DNA of 64,000 nt from Lineus longissimus (Eukaryota; Nemertea; Pilidiophora; Heteronemertea; Lineidae): positions 14,627,431 through 14,691,430 of the forward strand of contig NC_088322.1 in NCBI RefSeq assembly GCF_910592395.1. The letters are read 5' to 3'. Positions 34,706 to 48,800 of this stretch are shown in pieces (the stretch's first letter is position 1; every line of letters starts with the position of its first letter). The notes beneath the pieces are model-generated. The model did no database searches. It was not told the DNA's origin and saw only the letters and a list, made by a program, of their open reading frames with translations. The position numbers were made by a program, and so were the translations under genes.

Positions 34706-36155
34706 GACAATATACACGCACATACACACTGTCTATCGTCTTCATGAATGCTATCAAAGTCGTCTCATCATACCGACCATGGTTGTGGCGTCGTCCTCAT
34801 AAGACCAACACTCGTGTTGTCTAGACAGGCTCAAACGAGTGACAAAATAAGTCAAATTCCGTATGAATAATTAAATACCATCTTTATCATCGCCACCAGT
34901 AAGTAAGTCTGGTCTTCGATCTTCCCGCTCGTGTGCTATGATCTCCCTAAATACTCGTGTGGTATCTACACTCTTAGTCATGTCGCATGAACGTTTAAAT
35001 TGTATATCGAGAGATAAAACAAAATAAAACCACAGTGTCAAACTACTCAATATATTTCTTTTTTCACTTCCTTTTTTGCCATGGATATTAAATGAAACGG
35101 CCCGATGAAACACGGTTAAACACTCACCATGAGACTGTCACAAGGCGACATGCCTGTTGCACTTTGCGATACGGTGAGACACATTGAAATACCATGAAGC
35201 TAGCAACTATTCCAATAAGGTCATGACTGGCTGCCTTGAGATAGAGGAAGTCACAGCCAGACCGAGGAGAACCTGGCTGCTACACATTTAGACACGGTGA
35301 GACTGTCAGAGCCAGACCTAGGAAGAATTGGCTGCGACCTCGTGAGACACGTTGAACTGTTACAACCAAGCAGAATGGAACATGGAACGTGGCTGCTACA
35401 CCTCCAGCAATATCGGCGAGTCTGGCACGACCAGAATACGCGGGACATGGTTGCCACACTCTGAGAGAGACACCACTAAAACTTCAGTAACGGACCAAAG
35501 GTAGTATAAATGCTTCGAACCGTGTGCAGGGTGAAACAGGCACTATCAGGCCAAAGGGGATATGGCCGCTCTTCGCATGTACCGGGTGGCACAATCAGAC
35601 TAAAGGTGACATAGGGATATTTCTGACAGTTCCGTTGGTTATAGATTCTCGAAAGCTCTTATCTCTTAAATAAACTAGCACTGCTTATTGGTTTGTCCCA
35701 TAATCTGATATTTACATGAAGATCAAACTTTCTCCCGGCCTATTCGCGGCATAATCGATAGATTACTTTATAATTTAGGTTAAGCCTGAGAGATTGGGAC
35801 AACTAACAATAATTTCGCTTCAAGCGATCGAGTGGAAAGTTTGGTTGTACATTTCATCCACATAATTTATTATGTGTGGCCTTTGTTTGGGGGGTACGGT
35901 ACCAAAATGAATATAGCGTACAATCCTTCTACAATTCACGATATGTGACTCCGGCTGTTGGTAGTTTGTTTGCACAGAGTTCCTTTCTCTTCTTAACTGT
36001 GATAAGGAAGTTCCGGTAAACCATTTGTCATTGGTATCAAGTGAACCGCTGTTTGGCCTCCTGATCGTCCTTCTTGGAGGTAACGAACTACAGACAGGAA
36101 TATTTTTATCTATCTAGAGGGATAGTTCAAGACAGATTTGGAAATAAACCCAACC
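34705..36155. other. Intergenic region with degenerate minisatellite
   Basis: From about 35115 to 35600 a degenerate tandem repeat of roughly 60-65 bases is visible. Recurring words are GTGAGACTGTCA, AGCCAGACC and TGGCTGC. The same words recur at 51180-51600 and around 37990-38125, on both sides of the large tandem array. The rest (35600-36155) shows no supported feature. Confidence 0.55.
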
Positions 36156-37443
36156 ATGTCGCCCATGAGAATTTCCTCATATGCAATATTGTGGATTACG
36201 CTGCTGGAGACAAGTCAGGGTAAGTAATTCGTAGAGAAGACCTTTGTCTGCGAGTTCGCTCATGAAGTGCCCCATCCCTATCTCCATGTTATCCCATTTC
36301 CATCCCCACCCCACTGTCTCTCTGGCTTGTCTTCGAGGACAATGGATTCTCCGGTCGCCGACACGAATCGATCGGCTGCCTTTGCTCAAGCCCCGTCATC
36401 TACTTCATTTGTCCAAGGACTACCATTTCTGTCGCACCGGGAAGCAACAGCGTTCTCTAGGCCGAGACTCTGAAACTCCGTCTGAGACCGTTGTCTTCAG
36501 TATTCGTTTCCGCTTTCAAGGTTTGAAGTGCTACACGTGTGATCGCCGCTTCCACAACAACTGCGACACAGAGAAGGAGGTGACATCATGCATTCCAATC
36601 GTTCATGACAGCTGCCAGTCAATAGCAATAAAGTTTGAAAAAGGTATGTCATAGTCATGTCGGTTTTGGTCTGGTGGTGGCTACCTCACTTGCACTGTCC
36701 AGTGCAGCAGCCAGGTCTATTCTATTTCTATTTCTCACGATATAGCAGGAGCAACCTTGCCTAAGCCTCACGACGTTTAGCATTCATGTCATCCCCTTTG
36801 CTGGGCTAGCGCCTGGGCAATTTCATAGTTAATCGGATCAATCTTGCAGGATCATTCCGCCAGCGCGGACAATGTCACAAGTTGGCTGTTAAAGACTCCA
36901 GTCGCCAAACAGAGTGGCTGAACACAGATCCCCTATCAATCCTTCCTTGAGCACCCCGGGTAGATATTCTCACAGTGCATCAGCCAATACACTATGGCAC
37001 ACTGCAATAGAGAGCTTGTTGGGTGAGTCCGAGTGTTTCCACCTAGCAGATTCCGTCTCTTTAAGAACCATTTTCCAGCCAGGACGGCAGCACAACCTGA
37101 CCATTGTTGAGGCCCATTCGTCCAGCCTGGAAATAGTCACAACATGTCACAATAATGACATGGTACATTGGACAATGTGGATCAAATTTCTCGGTCTCAT
37201 TTTCCAGGGACAAGGTTCGAAAAGAGATGCACCCGTAAGGCCTCCTGTGACGTTATCACCAAAGAGTGGCTGACCCATGGCTTGTGTAACAGACACATCG
37301 GATCAATGTGTGTCCATTGTTGTCAGACGGACAGATGTAACCTGGCGGATCCAACAGACTTGTTTGGTGGGACGGCGGGATTGAGTAATGCTGCGATATC
37401 GGTTTTGTTGCCGTTGGCGGTATCGTATGTGATAGGAAACTAA
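36156..37443 (+). CDS. Ly6/uPAR-domain GPI-anchored protein
   Basis: Small cell-surface protein of 140 aa encoded by three exons: 36156-36219, 36521-36643, 37208-37443, all joined in phase 1 with GT/AG sites. Exon 1 encodes a signal peptide (MSPMRISSYAILWITLLETS). Exon 2 opens the three-finger domain with LKCYTCDRR and further cysteines; exon 3 closes it with CCQTDRCN, the hallmark end of Ly6/uPAR domains. A short linker leads to a hydrophobic C-terminal tail (AAISVLLPLAVSYVIGN), the form of a GPI-attachment signal. Ly6 proteins bind receptors or each other at the membrane; no specific partner can be inferred. Exon 2 has an alternative upstream AG at 36500, which would alter the N-terminus. 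The phases and domain structure support the call. Confidence 0.82.
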
Positions 37444-38278
37444 TACAGATTATGTAAGAAGACACTCAAGCATAGAACCAAGGCGGCTCAATTCCATACA
37501 CGTCTGATGCTTGTCTCAAACTTGCCAGCTTTCCTGGCACAACCTAACTAACAGCTTACCCAGTCGCTCCTCTCTTTGATTAGTTGTCACGTCTCAATCG
37601 ATCGGATGGATGAGATTATGTCGAGAAGATGGGGGTGACTTTAACAACGTATTCCTGCATTGATCTTCTCATGGTGAACTCGGGGGACACAGTGCTCTTA
37701 GCCATTTGGACCGGACTGCTAAGTCATTACTTTAAAGTACTAGGGACATCAGTTTTGTACGAGAGGGTTCTGCTCGGCAAGCCACCCGTAGGTTGTGACG
37801 GTGTCCCAACACACTATCTCTGTAAAAGACTGGTCGGAGAGACTTGAGGGTGGCTTAGCGGTGGATGAGCCTTGCCCACTTCTCCCTGGTTGTGATTGTC
37901 TCATCTATCTCACAGTTTTGTATATATGATGGAGCTGCCAGGTTGATTTGGTCAAAATGTGGCTGTCTCATCGCCCTTACCGTGTCGGTGACCGGACGGG
38001 CCTGCCAGAGCCGATTCGATCTGGCTGCGGCGGTCTCACTCTCACAGTTTTGAACAAACAGTGAATATGCCAGGCCAGAAATAACACAGTGAGTTAAGAG
38101 AGTCACAGCCAGACCGTGTCAGGCCCGGTGTAGAAGTAAAAAATATCAACCTGGAAATTTGTCCGGCCCTATTATATTCTGACGGATCATGGTATATGGT
38201 TCTCTTGAAGCCATGACCGTCTATAGCTTGGAGATTGAAAGCGCACGATAGAATCCCTTGCGACCCGGACACTCTATC
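37444..38278. other. Intergenic, left flank of the tandem array
   Basis: No supported gene. About 37860-38125 contains words of the degenerate minisatellite (CCAGAGCCGATTCGATCTGGCTGC and GTCACAGCCAGACC). This shows that the array to the right sits inside or beside that older repeat. Confidence 0.5.
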
Positions 38279-38734
38279 CATATCATCTTCCTCCATGGTC
38301 ACCTAAATCCTACACCCAAATTGTCCCTACAATACACGTGCACGGAGCTTTCTAAGTACGATTCCCTGTGCATGCACACTTCCGACTTTAACTAAATTCT
38401 AAGAGAATCAACTCGAATCTCAATACAAATCTGCCATGGCTGACAACATTGGCGGAAAAAAACTATTTCTTTTGACCCTGTTGACCTCGCGTCAAAAACA
38501 TTTTTAAGGAAGCCTTTCAAACATTGAAATCAACTGCCAACATTTTCTATAAAATCACCGAGCTATATAAATACGATATACTGAGAAAAATGTGTGGAAA
38601 TATTGAATTATACGATTACCTTGGAACTATTAGTACCCAATTACTCTTCCGCCAGCATGACCTAGTCACAATCATGGCGCCTACCTGTGAGGGCTCGTCT
38701 TCAGTTTGCAGAAAATCTCAGGTCTAACATCAAA

Positions 38735-38811
38735 GCCCTGGTGGCTCAGTGGTTAGAGCATTCCGCTATAGATTCGGTCGGTGGTCACGGGTTCGAACCC
38801 CGGCGCATCTA
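38735..38811 (+). repeat. tRNA-like segment with A and B boxes (representative of 14)
   Basis: Each 77-nt copy has an A box TGGCTCAGTGG, a GCTC/GAGC D-stem, a CTGTAGA or CTATAGA anticodon-like loop (GTA resembles tRNA-Tyr), and a B box GGTTCGAACCC followed by CCGG. A T run four to five bases long follows within about ten bases and could terminate Pol III. The 5' GCCCTGG cannot pair with the 3' CGCATCT, so the acceptor stem is absent. I therefore call it tRNA-derived (SINE-head type), not a functional tRNA. Other copies: 39852-39928, 40957-41033, 42064-42140, 43160-43236, 43707-43783, 44242-44318, 44777-44853, 45883-45959, 46430-46506, 47535-47611, 48652-48728, 49758-49834, 50305-50381. Confidence 0.8.
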
Positions 38812-38960
38812 TTTTTCATTTTGTAAAAAGGTTTCTTTACATTTTTCATCCATGAACGTTTATCGCGCGCGGGTTCGAATCAGATTCGACCCCTGGCGAA
38901 TCTATTTATTGGTGTTTTATTTAGTTTTTTTTGCTATTGTTCATCAATGAAAGTTTATCA

Positions 38961-39112
38961 GGCGCGGATCCAAGGGGGCGCACCAGACGCTCGCCCCCTA
39001 AGTGATATAGAGTCTTTGAAATTGACCATGAAATTTTGGAACACACCTGTCCAGGAATTTTGATGAGAAATGCAGTGCACTCTCCCTCTTTTTCCTGTTC
39101 CTGGATCCGCCA
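38961..39112. mobile_element. Short inverted-repeat cassette inside each array monomer (representative)
   Basis: Begins GGCGCGGATCCAAGGGGGCG and ends CCTGGATCCGCCAGC, giving imperfect terminal inverted repeats of about 12 bases around GGATCC, with about 150 bases between the ends. It resembles a small non-autonomous DNA element captured before the array amplified, since it recurs in every monomer. No transposase is encoded. Confidence 0.5.
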
Positions 39113-42100
39113 GCGCTCTTAAACCATCATCAATATCAATATTATCATGAAGAAACCCCTTCACCCGCGATCTTTTCAAGCTGAAGTACACACTGATTCC
39201 AGGTGTTCGAGCACTCCAGAGAATGGTTTGACTATAAGTCGGCGGCTAAAATTCCCGAGGGTACATTTAGGCCAACAACTATTTCGGTTAAGTCAAGTCA
39301 TGTCAAACCCATCTCACATTACAAGCTAAATTCATTATCAGTGATGAGCATTTAGTTTGTTTCAACATGATGAGCAGGCGGATCAATTCAAATTACATAT
39401 CATCTTCCTCCATGGTCACCTAAATCCTACACCCAAATTGTCCCTTCAAATCACGTGCACGGAGCTTTCTAAGTTCGATTGCCCTGTGCATGCGCACTTC
39501 CGACTTCAACTCGATTCTAAGAGAATCGACTCGAATCTCAATACAAATCTGCCATGGCTGACATCATTGGCGCAAAGAACTATTTCTTTTGACCCTGTTG
39601 ACCTCGCGTCAAAAACATTTTTAAGGAAGCCTTTCAAACATTGAAATCAACTGCGAACATTTTCTATAAAATCACCGAGCTATATAAATACGATATACTG
39701 AGAAAAATGTGTGGAAATATTGAATTATACGATTACCTCGGAACTATTATTACCCAATTACTCTTCCGCCAGCGTGACCTAGTCACAATCATGGCGCCTA
39801 CCTGTGAGGGCTCGTCTTCAGTTTGCAGAAAATCTCGGGTCTAACATCAAAGCCCTGGTGGCTCAGTGGTTAGAGCGTTGCGCTGTAGATTCGGCCGGTG
39901 GTCACGGTTTCGAACCCCGGCGCATCTATTTTCATTTTGTAAAAAGGTTTCTTTACATTTTTCATCCATGAGCGTTTATCACGCGCGGATTCGAATCATA
40001 TTCGACCCCTGGCGAATCTATTTATTGGTGGTTTTTTGCTATTGTTCATCAATGAACGTTTATCAGGTGCGGATCCAAGGGGGCGCACCAGACGCTCGCC
40101 CCCTAAGTGATATAGAAGCTTTGAAATTGACCATGAAATTTTTGAACACACCTGTCCAGGAATTTCGATGAGAAATGCAGTGCACTCTCCCTCTTTTTCC
40201 TGTTCCTGGATCCGCCGGCCCTCTTAAACCATCATCAGTATCAATATTATCATGAAGAAACCCCTTCACCCGCGATCTTTTCAAGCTGAAGTACACATTG
40301 ATTCCAGGTGTTCGAGCACTCCAGAGAATGGTTTGACTATTAGTCGGCGGCTAAAATTCCCGAGGGTACATTTAGGCCAACAACTGTTTCGGTTAAGTCA
40401 AGTCATGTCAAACCCATCTCACATTACAAGCTAAATTCATTATCAGTGATGAGCATTAGTTTGTTTCAACATGATGAGCAGGCGGATCAATTCAAATTAC
40501 ACATTATCTTCCTCCATGGTCACCTAAATCCTACACCCAAATTGTCCCATCAAATCACGTGCACGGAGCTTTCTAAATACGATTGCCCTGTGCATGCGCA
40601 CTTCCGACTTCAACTCGATTCTAAGAGAATCGACTCGAATCTCAATACAAATCTGCCATGGCTGACATCATTGGCGCAAAAAAACTATTTCTTTTGACCC
40701 TGTTGACCTCGCGTCAAAAACATTTTTAAGGAAGCCTTTCAAACATTGAAATCAACTGCGAACATTTTCTATAAAATCACCGAGCTATATAAATACGATA
40801 TACTGAGAAAAATGTGTGGAAATATTGAATTATACGATTACCTCGGAACTATTAGTACCCAATTACTCTTCCGCCAGCGTGACCTAGTCACAATCATGGC
40901 GCCTACCTGTGAGGGCTCGTCTTCAGTTTGCAGAAAATCTCAGGTCTAACATCAAAGCCCTGGTGGCTCAGTGGTTAGAGCGTTGCGCTGTAGATTCGGC
41001 CGGTGGTCACGGGTTCGAACCCCGGCGCATCTATTTTTCATTTTGTAAAAAGGTTTCTTTACATTTTTCATCCATGAGCGTTTATCACGCGCGGATTCGA
41101 ATCAGATTCGACCCCTGGCGAATCTATTTATTGGTGGTTTTTTTGCTATTGTTCATCAATGAACGTTTATCAGGTGCGGATCCAAGGGGGCGCACCAGAC
41201 GCTCGCCCCCTAAGTGATATAGAAGCTTTGAAATTGACCATGAAATTTTTGAACACACCTGTCCAGGAATTTCGATGAGAAATGCAGTGCACTCTCCCTC
41301 TTTTTCCTGTTCCTGGATCCGCCAGCCCTCTTAAACCATCATCAGTATCAATATTATCATGAAGAAACCCCTTCACCCGCGATCTTTTCAAGCTGAAGTA
41401 CACACTGATTCCAGGTGTTCGAGCACTCCAGAGAATGGTTTGACTATTAGTCGGCGGCTAAAATTCCCGAGGGTACATTTAGGCCAACAACTATTTCGGT
41501 TAAGTCAAGTCATGTCAAACCCATCTCACATTACAAGCTAAATTCATTATCAGTGATGAGCATTAGTTTGTTTCAACATGATGAGCAGGCGGATCAATTC
41601 AAATTACATATTATCTTCCTCCATGGTCACCTAAATCCTACACCCAAATTGTCCCTTCAAATCACGTGCACGGAGCTTTCTAAATACGATTGCCCTGTGC
41701 ATGTGCACTTCCGACTTCAACTCGATTCTAAGAGAATCGACTCGAATCTCAATACAAATCTGCCATGGCTGACATCATTGGCGCAAAAAAACTATTTCTT
41801 TTGACCCTGTTGACCTCGCGTCAAAAACATTTTTAAGGAAGCCTTTCAAACATTGAAATCAACTGCCAACATTTTCTATAAAATCACCGAGCTATATAAA
41901 TACGATATACTGAGAAAAATGTGTGGAAATATTGAATTATACGATTACCTTGGAACTATTAGTACCCAATTACTCTTCCGCCAGCCTGACCTAGTCACAA
42001 TCATGGCGCCTACCTGTGAGGGCTCGTCTTCAGTTTGCAGAAAATCTCAGGTCTAACATCAAAGCCCTGGTGGCTCAGTGGTTAGAGCGTTCCGCTATAG

Positions 42101-43159
42101 ATTCGGTCGGTGGACACGGGTTCGAACCCCGGCGCATCTATTTTTCAATTTGTAAAAAGGTTTCTTTACATTTTTCATCCATGAGCGTTTATCGCGCGCG
42201 GGTTCGAATCTATTTATTGGTGTTTTATTTAGTTTTTTTGCTATTGTTCATCAATGAACGTTTATCAGGCGCGGATCCAAGGGGGCGCACCAGACGCTCG
42301 CCCCCTAAGTGATATAGAGTCTTTGAAATTGACCATGAAATTTTGGAACACACCTGTCCAGGAATTTTGATGAGAAATGCAGTGCACTCTCCCTCTTTTT
42401 CCAGTTCCTGGATCCGCCAGCGCTCTTAAACCATCATCAGTATCAATATTATCATGAAGAAACCCCTTCACCCGCGATCTTTTCAAGCTGAAGTACACAC
42501 TGATTCCAGGTGTTCGAGCACTCCAGAGAATGGTTTGACTATAAGTCGGCGGCTAAAATTCCCGAGGGTACATTTAGGCCAACAACTATTTCGGTTAAGT
42601 CAAGTCATGTCAAACCCATCTCACATTACAAGCTAAATTCATTGTCAGTGATGAGCATTTAGTTTGTTTCAACATGATGAGCAGGCGGATCAATTCAAAT
42701 TACATATCATCTTCCTCCATGGTCACCTAAATCCTACACCCAAATTGTCCCTTCAAATCACGTGTACGGAGCTTTCTAAGTTCGATTGCCCTGTGCATGC
42801 GCACTTCCGACTTCAACTCGATTCTAAGAGAATCGACTCGAATCTCAATACAAATCTGCCATGGCTGACATCATTGGCGCAAAAAAACTATTTCTTTTGA
42901 CCCTGTTGACCTCGCGTCAAAAACATTTTTAAGGAAGCCTTTCAAACATTGAAATCAACTGCGAACATTTTCTATAAAATCACCGAGCTATATAAATACG
43001 ATATACTGAGAAAAATGTGTGGAAATATTGAATTATACGATTACCTTGGAACTATTAGTACCCAATTACTCTTCCGCCAGCGTGACCTAGTCACAATCAT
43101 GGCGCCTACCTGTGAGGGCTCGTCTTCAGTTTGCAGAAAATCTCAGGTCTAACATCAAA

Positions 43160-45883
43160 GCCCTGGTGGCTCAGTGGTTAGAGCGTTCCGCTATAGATTC
43201 GGTCGGTGGTCACGGGTTCGAACCCCGGCGCATCTATTTTTTCATTTTGTAAAAAGGTTTCTTTACATTTTTCATCCATGAGCGTTTATCGCGCGCGGGT
43301 TCGAATCAGATTCGACCCCTGGCGAATCTATTTATTGGTGTTTTATTTAGTTTTTTTGCTATTGTTCATCAATGAACGTTTATCAGGCGCGGATCCAAGG
43401 GGGCGCACCAGACGCTCGCCCCCTAAGTGATATAGAGTCTTTGAAATTGACCATGAAATTTTGGAACACACCTGTCCAGGAATTTTGATGAGAAATGCAG
43501 TGCACTCTCCCTCTTTTTCCAGTTCCTGGATCCGCCAGCGCTCTTAAACCATCATCAGTATCAATATTATCATGAAAAAACCCCTTCACCCGCGATCTTT
43601 TCAAGCTGAAGTACACACTGATTCCAGGTGTTCGAGCACTCCAGAGAATGGTTTGACTACTAGGGCTCGTCTTCAGTTTGCAGAAAATCTCAGGTCTAAC
43701 ATCAAAGCCCTGGTGGCTCAGTGGTTAGAGCGTTGCACTGTAGATTCGGCCGGTGGTCACGGGTTCGAACCCCGGCGCATCTATTTTCATTTTGTAAAAA
43801 GGTTTCTTTACATTTTTCATCCATGAGCGTTTATCACGCGCGGATTCGAATCAGATTCGACCCCTGGCGAATCTATTTATTGGTGGTTTTTTGCTATTGT
43901 TCATCAATGAACGTTTATCAGGTGCGGATCCAAGGGGGCGCACCAGACGCTCGCCCCCTAAGTGATATAGAAGCTTTGAAATTGACCATGAAATTTTTGA
44001 ACACACCTGTCCAGGAATTTCGATGAGAAATGCAGTGCACTCTCCCTCTTTTTCCTGTTCCTGGATCCGCCGGCCCTCTTAAACCATCATCAGTATCAAT
44101 ATTATCATGAAGAAACCCCTTCACCCGCGATCTTTTCAAGCTGAAGTACACACTGATTCCAGGTGTTCGAGCACTCCAGAGAATGGTTTGACTGCTAGGG
44201 CTCGTCTTCAGTTTGCAGAAAATCTCAGGTCTAACATCAAAGCCCTGGTGGCTCAGTGGTTAGAGCGTTGCGCTGTAGATTCGGCCGGTGGTCACGGGTT
44301 CGAACCCCGGCGCATCTATTTTCATTTTGTAAAAAGGTTTCTTTACATTTTTCATCCATGAGCGTTTATCACGCGCGGATTCGAATCAGATTCGACCCCT
44401 GGCGAATCTATTTATTGGTGGTTTTTTGCTATTGTTCATCAATGAACGTTTATCAGGTGCGGATCCAAGGGGGCGCACCAGACGCTCGCCCCCTAAGTGA
44501 TATAGAAGCTTTGAAATTGACCATGAAATTTTTGAACACACCTGTCCAGGAATTTCGATGAGAAATGCAGTGCACTCTCCCTCTTTTTCCTGTTCCTGGA
44601 TCCGCCGGCCCTCTTAAACCATCATCAGTATCAATATTATCATGAAGAAACCCCTTCACCCGCGATCTTTTCAAGCTGAAGTACACACTGATTCCAGGTG
44701 TTCGAGCACTCCAGAGAATGGTTTGACTGCTAGGGCTCGTCTTCAGTTTGCAGAAAATCTCAGGTCTAACATCAAAGCCCTGGTGGCTCAGTGGTTAGAG
44801 CGTTGCGCTGTAGATTCGGCCGGTGGTCACGGGTTCGAACCCCGGCGCATCTATTTTCATTTTGTAAAAAGGTTTCTTTACATTTTTCATCCATGAGCGT
44901 TTATCACGCGCGGATTCGAATCAGATTCGACCCCTGGCGAATCTATTTATTGGTGGTTTTTTGCTATTGTTCATCAATGAACGTTTATCAGGTGCGGATC
45001 CAAGGGGGCGCACCAGACGCTCGACCCCTAAGTGATATAGAAGCTTTGAAATTGACCATGAAATTTTTGAACACACCTGTCCAGGAATTTCGATGAGAAA
45101 TGCAGTGCACTCTCCCTCTTTTTCCTGTTCCTGGATCCGCCGGCCCTCTTAAACCATCATCAGTATCAATATTATCATGAAGAAACCCCTTCACCCGCGA
45201 TCTTTTCAAGCTGAAGTACACACTGATTCCAGGTGTTCGAGCACTCCAGAGAATGGTTTGACTATTAGTCGGCGGCTAAAATTCCCGAGGGTACATTTAG
45301 GCCAACAACTGTTTCGGTTAAGTCAAGTCATGTCAAACCCATCTCACATTACAAGCTAAATTCATTATCAGTGATGAGCATTTAGTTTGTTTCAACATGA
45401 TGAGCAGGCGGATCAATTCAAATTACATATCATCTTCCTCCATGGTCACCTAAATCCTACACCCAAATTGTCCCTTCAAATCACGTGTACGGAGCTTTCT
45501 AAGTTCGATTGCCCTGTGCATGCGCACTTCCGACTTCAACTCGATTCTAAGAGAATCGACTCGAATCTCAATACAAATCTGCCATGGCTGACATCATTGG
45601 CGCAAAAAAACTATTTCTTTTGACCCTGTTGACCTCGCGTCAAAAACATTTTTAAGGAAGCCTTTCAAACATTGAAATCAACTGCGAACATTTTCTATAA
45701 AATCACCGAGCTATATAAATACGATATACTGAGAAAAATGTGTGGAAATATTGAATTATACGATTACCTTGGAACTATTAGTACCCAATTACTCTTCCGC
45801 CAGCGTGACCTAGTCACAATCATGGCGCCTACCTGTGAGGGCTCGTCTTCAGTTTGCAGAAAATCTCAGGTCTAACATCAAAG
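43160..45883 (+). repeat. Block of shortened (535-547 bp) monomers
   Basis: Spacings here are 547, 535 and 535 bases, then a full 1106. The short monomers join GTTTGACTRCTAG directly to GGCTCGTCTTCAG, deleting the roughly 570-base block. The same junction also occurs near 46385 and 50256. Confidence 0.85.
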
Positions 45884-48800
45884 CCCTGGTGGCTCAGTGG
45901 TTAGAGCGTTCCGCTATAGATTCGGTCGGTGGTCACGGGTTCGAACCCCGGCGCATCTATTTTTTCATTTTGTAAAAAGGTTTCTTTCCATTTTTCATCC
46001 ATGAGCGTTTATCGCGCGCGGGTTCGAATCAGATTCGACCCCTGGCGAATCTATTTATTGGTGTTTTATTTAGTTTTTTTGCTATTGTTCATCAATGAAC
46101 GTTTATCAGGCGCGGATCCAAGGGGGCGCACCAGACGCTCGCCCCCTAAGTGATATAGAGTCTTTGAAATTGACCATGAAATTTTGGAACACACCTGTCC
46201 AGGAATTTTGATGAGAAATGCAGTGCACTCTCCCTCTTTTTCCAGTTCCTGGATCCGCCAGCGCTCTTAAACCATCATCAGTATCAATATTATCATGAAG
46301 AAACCCCTTCACCCGCGATCTTTTCAAGCTGAAGTACACACTGATTCCAGGTGTTCGAGCACTCCAGAGAATGGTTTGACTGCTAGGGCTCGTCTTCAGT
46401 TTGCAGAAAATCTCAGGTCTAACATCAAAGCCCTGGTGGCTCAGTGGTTAGAGCGTTGCGCTGTAGATTCGGCCGGTGGTCACGGGTTCGAACCCCGGCG
46501 CATCTATTTTCATTTTGTAAAAAGGTTTCTTTACATTTTTCATCCATGAGCGTTTATCACGCGCGGATTCGAATCAGATTCGACCCCTGGCGAATCTATT
46601 TATTGGTGGTTTTTTGCTATTGTTCATCAATGAACGTTTATCAGGTGCGGATCCAAGGGGGCGCACCAGACGCTCGCCCCCTAAGTGATATAGAAGCTTT
46701 GAAATTGACCATGAAATTTTTGAACACACCTGTCCAGGAATTTCGATGAGAAATGCAGTGCACTCTCCCTCTTTTTCCTGTTCCTGGATCCGCCGGCCCT
46801 CTTAAACCATCATCAGTATCAATATTATCATGAAGAAACCCCTTCACCCGCGATCTTTTCAAGCTGAAGTACACACTGATTCCAGGTGTTCGAGCACTCC
46901 AGAGAATGGTTTGACTATTAGTCGGCGGCTAAAATTCCCGAGGGTACATTTAGGCCAACAACTGTTTCGGTTAAGTCAAGTCATGTCAAACCCATCTCAC
47001 ATTACAAGCTAAATTCATTATCAGTGATGAGCATTAGTTTGTTTCAACATGATGAGCAGGCGGATCAATTCAAATTACATATTATCTTCCTCCATGGTCA
47101 CCTAAATCCTACACCCAAATTGTCCCATCAAATCACGTGCACGGAGCTTTCTAAATACGATTGCCCTGTGCATGCGCACTTCCGACTTCAACTCGATTCT
47201 AAGAGAATCGACTCGAATCTCAATACAAATCTGCCATGGCTGACATCATTGGCGCAAAAAAACTATTTCTTTTGACCCTGTTGACCTCGCGTCAAAAACA
47301 TTTTTAAGGAAGCCTTTCAAACATTGAAATCAACTGCCAACATTTTCTATAAAATCACCGAGCTATATAAATACGATATACTGAGAAAAATGTGTGGAAA
47401 TATTGAATTATACGATTACCTTGGAACTATTAGTACCCAATTACTCTTCCGCCAGCGTGACCTAGTCACAATCATGGCGCCTACCTGTGAGGGCTCGTCT
47501 TCAGTTTGCAGAAAATCTCAGGTCTAACATCAAAGCCCTGGTGGCTCAGTGGTTAGAGCGTTCCGCTATAGATTCGGTCGGTGGTCACGGGTTCGAACCC
47601 CGGCGCATCTATTTTTTCATTTTGTAAAAAGGTTTCTTTCCATTTTTCATCCATGAGCGTTTATCGCACGCGGGTTCGAATCAGATTCGACCCCTGGCGA
47701 ATCTATTTATTGGTGTTTTATTTTGTTTTTTTGCTATTGTTCATCAATGAACGTTTATCAGGTGCGGATCCAAGGGGGCGCACCAGACGCTCGCCCCCTA
47801 AGTGATATAGAAGCTTTGAAATTGACCATGAAATTTTTGAACACACCTGTCCAGGAATTTCGATGAGAAATGCAGTGCACTCTCCCTCTTTTTCCTGTTC
47901 CTGGATCCGCCAGCCCTCTTAAACCATCATCAGTATCAATATTATCATGAAGAAACCCCTTCACCCGCGATCTTTTCAAGCTGAAGTACACACTGATTCC
48001 AGGTGTTCGAGCACTCCAGAGAATGGTTTGACTATTAGTCGGCGGCTAAAATTCCCGAGGGTACATTTAGGCCAACAACTGTTTCGGTTAAGTCAAGTCA
48101 TGTCAAACCCATCTCACATTACAAGCTAAATTCATTATCAGTGATGAGCATTAGTTTGTTTCAACATGATGAGCAGGCGGATCAATTCAAATTACATATT
48201 ATCTTCCTCCATGGTCACCTAAATCCTACACCCAAATTGTCCCTTCAAATCACGTGCACGGAGCTTTCTAAATACGATTGCCCTGTGCATGTGCACTTCC
48301 GACTTCAACTCGATTCTAAGAGAATCGACTCGAATCTCAATACAAATCTGCCATGGCTGACATCATTGGCGCAAAACAACTATTTCTTTTGACTCTGTTG
48401 ACCTCACGTCAAAAACATTTTTAAGAAAGCCTTTCAAACATTGAAATCAACTGCCAACATTTTCTATAAAATCACCGAGCTATATAAATACGATATACTG
48501 AGAAAAATGTGTGGAAATATTGAATTATACGATTACCTCGGAACTATTAGTACCCAATTACTCTTCCGCCAGCGTGACCTAGTCACAATCATGGCGCCTA
48601 CCTGTGAGGGCTCGTCATCAGTTTGCAGAAAATCTCAGGTCTAACATCAAAGCCCTGGTGGCTCAGTGGTTAGAGCGTTGCGCTGTAGATTCGGCCGGTG
48701 GTCACGGGTTCGAACCCCGGCGCATCTATATTTCATTTTGTAAAAAGGTTTCTTTACATTTTTCATCCATGAGCGTTTATCACGCGCGGATTCGAATCAG

